Shown: positions 1-7,700 of the stretch, piece after piece
Layout of the letters: every line of letters starts with the position of its first letter
Numbering within the stretch: position 1 is the first letter of the stretch
Assembly: GCA_026770585.1 (NCBI GenBank)
Contig: MU647297.1
Location: 11,537-23,567 of the forward strand
Source: Baffinella frigidus
Taxonomy: Eukaryota; Cryptophyceae; Cryptomonadales; Baffinellaceae
Length of the DNA: 12,031 nucleotides
Reading direction: 5' to 3'
Program-made: the position numbers and the translations under genes
Notes under the pieces: model-generated
Database searches by the model: none
What the model saw: only the letters and a program-made list of their open reading frames with translations
Told to the model about the DNA's origin: nothing

Positions 1-190
1 GGGTTTAGGGTTTAGGGTTTAGGGTTTAGGGTTTAGGGTTTAGGGTTTAGGGTTTAGGGTTTAGGGTTTAGGTTTTAGGGTTTAAACGGGTTAAGGGTGT
101 GGGGTTCAGAGTTTAAACGGTTTTAGGATTTAAACGGGTTTAGGGTTTAGGGTTGAGGGTTGAGGGTTGAGGGTTGAGGGTTTAGGGTTT
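1..190 (+). repeat. Telomere-type TTTAGGG array, G-rich strand
   Basis: The first 70 bases are about ten uninterrupted copies of the heptamer GGGTTTA. From there to 190 the array is degenerate, with variants such as TTGAGGG (four in a row near 150-180) and repeated TTTAAACGGG blocks. TTTAGGG is the plant-type telomere repeat, also found in several algal and alveolate groups. A normal left chromosome end would show the C-rich strand here, so this orientation points to an internal array, or to an inverted junction, rather than a simple chromosome tip. Confidence 0.95.
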
Positions 191-218
191 AAACCCTAAA
201 CCCTCAACCCTCAACCCT
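163..218. repeat. Perfect palindrome at the telomere-array junction
   Basis: The axis lies between 190 and 191, inside GGGTTTAAACCC. The arms match perfectly for 28 bases and then diverge: the left side carries four TTGAGGG units, the right only two of its complement. The decay outside the core suggests an old genomic junction rather than a fresh fold-back read artefact. Confidence 0.85.
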
Positions 219-355
219 AACCCCCAAACCCGTTTAAAAGGGTTTAAACCCTAAACCCTAAACCCTAAACCCTAAACCCTAAACCCGTTTAAATCTTAAA
301 CCCTAGACCCTAACCCCTAAACCCGTTCAAATCCTAAACCCGTAACCCTAAACCC
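191..355 (-). repeat. Telomere-type CCCTAAA array, opposite orientation
   Basis: The strand flips at 190/191 and the sequence continues as CCCTAAA, CCCTCAA and CCCTAACC variants, with about six clean CCCTAAA copies between 246 and 288. A second GGGTTTAAACCC flip lies near 240-251. The array decays into unique sequence at about 355. Together with the block to its left it forms a head-to-head telomere-type arrangement. Confidence 0.93.
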
Positions 356-633
356 GCCAGACGCCAGCTCGCGACCGCACACGAACCACTATGTCGTATT
401 TCTTCTCCATTGCTCTCAACCTAGTGGAACGTGATCAACGTACCAACTACGCTCCGTTTCCTGACGTACCACTCACGTGAAACACAACAGGTGGGTGGTG
501 GTCCACTTTATGGTTTATGGTTTAGGGTTTAGGGTTTAGGGTTTAGGAACCACGTTTGCTGAAGTATCCCTCCCTTGCAACAAAACAGGCGGGTTCTGCA
601 GCGGGGCGGGACGTGTGCTGACTGATGTAATGC
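356..633. other. Gene-poor stretch left of the first exon
   Basis: No gene is supported here. A 29-codon reading frame runs from 391 to the stop at 480, but none of its possible GT donors gives the phase needed by the exon at 920. A short TTTAGGG patch lies at about 505-546. If the exon at 920 is not the first coding exon, this stretch and the telomere-type arrays may lie inside an intron. Confidence 0.5.
550..610 (+). repeat. Degraded copy of exon 1 acceptor and head (copy a)
   Basis: The block resembles 881-937, which contains the acceptor and first bases of exon 1: CACGTTTGCTGAAGTA, then AAAACAG, then GCGGGTT. It keeps the CAG|GCGGG junction but loses the reading frame after that. A second copy lies at 798-850. 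Confidence 0.75.
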
Positions 634-761
634 GGAAACGGTTTTAATTCAAAACTTTTGATTCAGTGAAAATTACTACGCGAATGCTTTAATATTACTA
701 GCAAAATTCATTATGTGTAGTAAAGTTCATTGCCAGAAAGTTTTAAATTAAAACCGTTTCC
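634..761. mobile_element. Fold-back (MITE-like) element A1
   Basis: The ends are inverted repeats, GGAAACGGTTTTAATT at the left and its near-exact complement at the right. The inner part is AT-rich with AAAATTACTAC and GTAGTAAAGTTCATT motifs shared with the element at 6606-6757 and remnants at 1383-1453 and 1594-1753. At 128 bp with no coding capacity, it looks like a non-autonomous element. No target duplication is evident. Confidence 0.75.
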
Positions 762-797
762 CTATGAGATTGCTCACGGAACATGCCTGGCGGGTTT

Positions 798-850
798 CAC
801 CTTTGCTGAAATACCTCCCACGCGCACCAAAACAGGCGGGTAGTGGATCG
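798..850 (+). repeat. Degraded copy of exon 1 acceptor and head (copy b)
   Basis: CACCTTTGCTGAAATACC is followed by AAAACAG and GCGGGTAGTGGA, echoing the acceptor and head of exon 1 (AAAAACAG|GCGGGTTGTGGA). An in-frame TAG replaces the second valine codon, so this copy could not serve as the exon. Confidence 0.75.
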
Positions 851-919
851 GTTCAAGGTTTGGGGTTTAGGGTTTACGAACCACGTTTGCTGAAGTACCA
901 CCCACGTGCAAAAAAACAG

Positions 920-1019
920 GCGGGTTGTGGAGCGGGGGGGCTACGAAGCAGACGACGCGTTGATGTCCACCGCGCGCGGCGAGACGCCTCTGCCCTCTAC
1001 CGGAGTCCACTTCTTCGAG
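920..1019 (+). CDS. Exon 1: first strands of the SPRY domain
   Basis: After AAAAAACAG the exon contributes one base of a split codon and then 33 codons, starting RVVERGGYEADDALM and ending PLPSTGVHFFE. A glycine, an aromatic pair and Glu (GVHFFE, completed to FFEV by the next exon) are the classic entry strand of SPRY domains, where GxxYFEV is usual. The donor is GAG|GTTGGT in phase 0, matching the phase-0 exon at 1211. Two degraded copies of its acceptor and head lie upstream at 550 and 798. An alternative acceptor at 948/949 (GAAGCAG) would shorten the exon and is less attractive because it removes a plausible SPRY strand. Confidence 0.72.
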
Positions 1020-4000
1020 GTTGGTCCCACACCTCACCGTTTCTGCGCCCGGGAGCCCAGCGGCTGTAAAATAGCGTATTTTGCATTCATGAAACAGCGT
1101 TTTCCAAATTAGTTGAATAGCGTGTCCTAAATTTTCCCAGCGTTTCCGTGGCCGTGCCATCTGACTAAAGAACGAATGTGCCTCTGAAGTGACCGAGGGG
1201 TGGTGTGCAGGTGACGGTGCACGTGGAGGGACATGCCGACGGGCAGTCCCTGGGGGGCGGCATCTACATCGGACTCATGGACGGTAACGTGACCAACTTC
1301 GACGGCTGCTGGGAGCTTGAGTCAGACCTTCCCGCCATGGCGCCGGTCTACTCCAATCTCCTATTTTCAATTGTTTTTAAATGGATTTCAATGAAAATTA
1401 CTGCACGAGTTCTTTACCATCTCTTGTGACGATCGTTCTGTGTGGTAAATTTTACTCGTTTTGTGTAGTAAATTTCAGTTTTCTTGGACTGTAGCGTGAC
1501 TAACTTCGACGGCTGCTGGGAGCTTGAGTCAGACCTTCCAGCTATGGCGCCGGCCTCCTCCAATCTCATGCATTTTTTTTGAATTTTAAAAATGGATTTC
1601 GATGAACATTTCTACACTTTTTCTTTAATATTCTTCGTATACTGTGTAAACTTGGTGATACATGACTCTAGGTAGGTGACTATCCAGAGCCATCTTCTGC
1701 TCTTTCGTGTCGCCTCCCAGAGAGGCAAGATCCTTCTGTGTAGTAAATTTCACTACCTATTTTTTTGGACGGTGACGTGACCAACCTCGACGGATGCTGG
1801 GAGCTTGAGTCTGACCTTCCCGCTATGGCGCCGGTCGCCTCCTCAACCCCAAACCCCAAACCCCAAACCCTAAACCCCATTTCCTGCTTTATTACTCTCG
1901 AGCCTTCTGCTTCATTACTGTCGAGCCGTAAGTCGAGTGCTCCAATAGTCTAAGCGCCGTATGACGGCGCCGGTCGCCTCAATCCGCAACTCTCCTTCTG
2001 CCAAAAAGACGCACCAGGCCCCAGCGCACGTGCGCTGCTGTTTTTTCTTCGGTTCGATACCAGAAGCGTGCCTGCCCTCGACCCCTCACGCTAAACCCTC
2101 AACCCTCGGGAGTCTGCGAGTCTGACAGCGCAGACGGTAAACCGGGGGGGAAATGAAAGAGACGTGTGGGAAGGAGGTGCATGGTTAATTTTGACCAGGA
2201 CGCCTCTCCCTTCGCAGATTGGACGCAGCGGACACTGACCTCGGCCCCTCACCCTCCTCTACCTCTGCAGATTGGGCGCAACGGACACCGGCGCATCAAC
2301 CGGCGAATGCACATCATGGGGCTGCACGACTCGTGCAACGGCGCGCGCGGGCAGGTCAGCAGCAGCCCCACTTAGCAGCGGCCGAGTTCCTTTGCGCCTT
2401 GGATTCAAGGTGAAATCCCGGTTAGGTTAAAGGGCAATGGAGCAACATGCACCCCACTACACGCACCCTCCTACAGTGGAGCCTCGCCTACTACCTTTGT
2501 ATCATGCACGTTAGCGCTACTCCACTGCCAGGCCGGATATTTTGTAAAAGTCAATTCACCCACACAAACTGTCACGACCTAAAAACGAGGTACACGTTAC
2601 GTGTACTTCTTTACTACACATTCGCAGGTGAGTTGACTAAAACAAAAACTCCGGCCTGGCAGTGTACTCACGTTACTGAACGTTGAAGTTGGCGCGGTTG
2701 GGCCTATCAAACGGGATTCTGGCCCTAATCAAATTTACTTAGGGCTCTAATTGACCTTCGTCTTAACTCCTATGAACAAATAGGGGTCCATTTAATGTTA
2801 AATTAAAGATGTCCCCGGATTAGAACCTTGAAGTTCTCGCGCGGTTGAGCAGGTGACATGGGCGGGGGGGTGCGTCAGAACCCCATGGAAGGAGGGCGGC
2901 GTGTTTATTTTTGATACGCGTTTTTGATACATTGTTTGACACACGAGACAGACGATAAAATTCGTTTGATGAAAACGAGGCAGCTCTGAGCGTTTGCGGT
3001 TGGTGCAAACGAGGCAGCTCTGAGCGTTTGCGGTTGGTGCGGTTGAGCAGGTGACATGGGCGGGGGGCGTGAGAACCCCCTGGAAGGAGGGTGGCTCCTT
3101 CGCTAGCGGCGACACGTCTCACCCCGACCCCCACCCGTTTCTTCCTCTCTTTGAATCTCAAGCCTGGGGATGACTGATCCAACAGTCTGTGAACCGTACG
3201 ACTTGCAAGTCACTAATCGATAAGTCGGATGGGGAGGTGTGCGCGTGTGGTATTTTTCCGGCTTGTCATCTTAGTGGTAGTTTTTCGGCATGCACCCATC
3301 AATTAGATGGCGTTACACGCTTGAAGATGCACGGTGGTGTTGGCAGAGTAGGGAGTTGTTGCCTCGTGGGATATATGTTTTCGGCGTGACTTGTGCACCT
3401 CGTGGATAGATGACAGCAAACACATGAGAATGAACGGTGGTGTTGGGAAAGTAGGAAGGCGTTTCGTTGTAAGACCTCCAGAGACCTCTCTGGAGCACAC
3501 GCGAAGCACCTTACCCCCCCCCCCCCCCCCCCCCCCCCTTCTCCCTGCCACCCTGCGTTCCCGCCCCTCCCCGACGCTATATCGGAGCTTCAGTGCCGCC
3601 AGACGCCCTTCATGTGCGCCCAGCAGATAGATGGCACCATACGCTTGACTCAGAAAGGTATTGTTGGAAGAGCAGTGAAAAAACCCACGTTTCGGGGTTC
3701 AGGCAGACGCTCCAGAGAGGGGTTGCGGGTTTCGAAGTCCAGGCGGACGCTCCAGAGAGGAGTTGCGGGTTTCGGGGTTCAGACAGACGTCGCGGTTTTC
3801 GGGGTTCGGTGCAGACGGTGTTCGGGCAGACGTCTGTCTGCACCGGGTTGCTCCAGAGAAGGTGCAGGACAAAAAAACTCTGAAAGTTGATTGTCTGCAC
3901 GTTGATTCTATGCCCCCTTGGTGTTCAGTGAGGTTGATTCTCTGACCCCAAAAATTGATTCTCTGACCCCATCTTGGCTCCAGTAAAGTTGGTTATCTGA

Positions 4001-4622
4001 AAGTTGATCCTCTGAAAGTTGATTTTGTGAAAGTTGATTCTCTGACCGCATCTTGGCGGCAGCATCGGAGTGCTGGTGAACATGGACACGCGCACGGTCA
4101 ACCTTTACAAGAACAGGGTCTTCCTAGGTTGCTCATCTCTCCCAACGCTCAACGCTCAACGCTCAACGCTCAACCCTCAACGCTCAACGCTCAACGCTCA
4201 ACCCGAAACCGAAATCCCCATTGATATGTTGCGACCTGTCAACCTCTACAAGAACAGAGTCTTCCTGGGTTGCTGATCTCTCCAAATCCTCAACCCTCAA
4301 TCCTAAACCCCAAACCTTAAACCCTACACCCTAAACCCCAAACCGAAATCTCTATTGATATGGTGCGACCTAAGTAGTTAAGTAGTTCGTGCAGAGTACA
4401 ATTTCTGTTGTTGGTGTTTCTGTAGTCCTGGTTAGCTGTTTACTCTGCATTGAATGTCTGTCTCTCTCTCTCTGTCTCTGTCTCTCTCTCTCTGTCTCTC
4501 TCTGTCTCTGTCGCTCTCTGTCGCTCTCTGTCTCTCTCTGTCTCTCTCTGTCTCTCTCTGTCTCTCTCTGACTCTCTCTGTCTCTCGCTGTCTCTCGCTG
4601 TCTCTCGCTGTCTATCTGTCTA

Positions 4623-4715
<93 letters not shown>

Positions 4716-7700
4716 CCCAACGGAACGTCAAAGCAACCCTTCCATCGGCGACCCACCAACCAGGCAAAGTATGAGGGGACCTACTTTAGACCTGAGTGGA
4801 GGCAATCGCAAAAGTCAATTTCGACAAATTCCCTTCACATTCTGTCAACGTTAGGAGAAAAGGCCGGAAATCGCCTTTTTGTGTAAAGCGACTCGATGCG
4901 ATTGCCTACACCCAGGTCTAGCGTACCTTCCCGACGAGGTGTAGTCAACAGTCTGCCTCTAGCCATCCTCGCACCCAGCACCATACACCATACACCCTGG
5001 ACCATACACCCCGACCCCCCCCCCCCCAACCCTCAACCCTCAGCCATAAACCCTAAAACAACCAGGGAGAGCGTGGGGAGATCTCCCCGACGTGGTAAAA
5101 CCATTGGGTACACCTCGAATTGTTAGGTCTTTATTTGCCAGACCTGCACTAAATAGGTGATTTTCATCTCGGAACATACCAGAATCTGTCCACATAAAAG
5201 GCGTGGGGAGATCTCCTCGAAGTGGTCTGCCAAATGGTGTACCTCTCTTGCAATATATGGATAACCATACACCATACTCTTATCCATACACCATGCTCCC
5301 TGAATAACCATACACCATACTCTTATCCATACACCATACTCCCCGAATAACCATACACCATACTCTTATCCATACCCCATACTCCCCGAATAACCATACA
5401 CCATACTCTTATGCATACACCATACTCCCTGAATAACCATACACCATAACAACATAACCATAAAAAATACGCCCATAACCCTAAACCATCCACCATCCAC
5501 CATCCACCCTGAGCCGTAACACTCACCCCTCACCCCTCAACCCTCAACCCTAAAACAACCAGATAAAGCGTGGGGAGATCTCCCCGACGTGGTCTGCCCA
5601 ATGGTGTGCCTCTCTTGCTATCTATGGATAACCATACACCATACTCTTATCCATACACCATACTCTTATCCATACACCATACTCTTATCCATACACCATA
5701 CTCTTATCTATACACCATACTCTTATCCATACACCATACTCTTATCTATACACCATACTCTTATCCATACACCATACTCCAGTTGTGTAAAGCGACTCGA
5801 TGCGACTGCCTACACCCAGGTCTAGCGTACCTTCCCGACGAGGTGTAGTCAACAGTCTGCGTCTGGCCATCCTCGCACCCAGCACCATACACCATAAACA
5901 CCGAACCACAACCCTCAGCCCTCAACCCTAAACCCACACCCTACAATCAGGGAAAGCGTGGGGAGACCTTCCGGACGAAGTCTACCCGATGGTGTGTCTC
6001 TCGCAACCCTTCTCGTCCGCGGAACTCTCATTCTCGCGCTTCGATGCTGAGGTCTCCGCGCCCGGCCTGATGCTCCTACGAGTCCATCTATTCACCCCTG
6101 CTAGGCTATCCCTACCGTAGGGTCCTAGATGACTAAACAAATCGTCTCCATGTCCTTGCCTCTCGCAACCCTTCTCATCCGCGGAACTCTCCTTCTCGCG
6201 CTTCGATGCTGAGGTCGGTGCCCACGCCCGGAGGCTAAAAGGTCCACACAACCGTAATCGGAGATCCGTCTTCGTTTAAAAGAATTTATGTCGTACCACC
6301 TGCTCGGTAAAAATGAGTTTTCAAACAAACTTGCTACGGATGTTGGCGCGGGCTGGTTGACCCCCACCTCTTGAACGCTTGGACCCGTTGATCCGAAGAC
6401 GCAGAGAGATGGGCTCTTCCTGATGTATACAGGACGGTGTGAGCCAAGTCGACACACTTCGCAAGTTGACACACTTCACAAGTTGACACACTTCACAAGT
6501 TGACACACTTCACAAGTTGACACACTTCACAAGTTGACACACTTCACAAGTTGACAACCGTTCCTTCGCGCGCTTCGATGCCGAGGTGTCCATTCCACAA
6601 GGCGAGGATCTCATATGGAAACACTCATAATTTATAAACCGGATTTCAATGAAAATTACTACAAGTTTGCTTTAATATTACTAGTAAAGATCGTTCTGTG
6701 TAGTAAATTTCATTGAATCCAGTTTATGAATTATAAGTGTGTTTGCGTATGAGATCCAAGGCAAAATATGGGCAACATCGAGCGACGTTCCGTTAGGATA
6801 GCCCGGAATAAATAACCCCACGTCCCTACGGATTTCCTACCGGAGGATTTATGGATTATCCATGAATTATTTGCTGGGGATCCTTGAAGGTCTGACCAGT
6901 CCGGGCGCAATCAAATTCAGTCCGGGCGCAATGTCTGGGAGCTTTGCGTATGCGGTCTGGGACTTGTGAAACTCTGTTTATCAACTAGTGAAATGTGTGC
7001 TGTGGGGATGAAGACGCATCGAGATGGGCTCCTCCTCTCGTATCCAGGACGGTGTGTGCCAAGTTAACACACTCCACAAGTTGACACACTTCACAAGTTG
7101 ACACGTTGACATTGGGCGCAAGTTGACAAGTTGACATTTGGCGCGCAGGTGAAGCGGGAGTCGACGCAGTCTCTCCTCTACATGGACTACCAAGCATCTC
7201 TCCCGCCAAAGCCTGAACCTCTTCCCTCCGCACTCGTACACCCCCGCCCCTTCTGACCTTTGACGACACTTAAGTAGGACCTCTTGCGGGTCAATTTTGA
7301 CCGGCTGGCCACTTAAGGGATACCCCCACCCCCTTCCCACGTTTCGACGGGTTTCGTTTGTTAAAAAGTTGGTACATTCAACTTTATGCGACCTCCGTAA
7401 CATAACAACTCCTTGACAATTGGAAGTGCCCCCGGCGACGACGCTGGCCCTCATAAAACCTACACCATAAACCCTACACCATTAGGCCTTTCACCTGGTG
7501 GTTTGCGTGTGGGGTTTAGGGTTTAGAGTTTGGGGTTTAGGCCTAATGCTGTAGGGTTTATGGTGAAGGGTTTATGGAGCCCCTGGCGACGACGCTGACC
7601 CTCAAATCGAATCGAATGGTCAGGTGATAGCGAAGACGCTGGACCTCTACTTCCCCCACATTTTGAAGACGCCATAAGTTGACCAACTACTCAACCGACC

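Noticed and set aside
391-480. 29-codon plus-strand frame starting with ATG right of the telomere arrays
   Set aside because: Too short to stand alone, and none of its GT sites leaves in the phase required by exon 1.
764-1160. Overlapping frames of 97-101 codons on both strands
   Set aside because: They run through repeat copies and telomere-like DNA, and the plausible coding frame here is the exon at 920-1019.
2381-2411. 31-base micro-exon candidate between TTAGCAG and AAG|GTGAAA
   Set aside because: Its length breaks the frame between exons 3 and 4, and the exons already join correctly without it.
2798-3182. Minus-strand frames of 105 and 120 codons
   Set aside because: They are the complement of the exon 4 region and its head copy; the repeated peptide reflects the DNA duplication.
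4370-4854. Arg/Glu-rich and Ser/Leu-rich frames over the microsatellite
   Set aside because: Pure consequences of the CT/TCTG repeat.
5570-5848. Tyr/Thr/His-rich frames
   Set aside because: Produced by the 19-bp minisatellite, which reads alike in all frames.
5982-6472. Minus-strand frames of 89 and 115 codons with a repeated SASKRE(N/K)ESSADEKGCER peptide
   Set aside because: Antisense of the exon 6 tail and its copy. The plus strand shows silent-only change and a SPRY match, so it is the coding strand.
6446-6556. CRISPR-like short repeats
   Set aside because: Head-to-tail 17-bp units without spacers, in a eukaryotic intron.
6981-7454. 157-codon minus-strand frame, the longest in the window
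   Set aside because: It crosses degraded minisatellite units and the plus-strand exon candidate at 7149; no domain or motif is visible.
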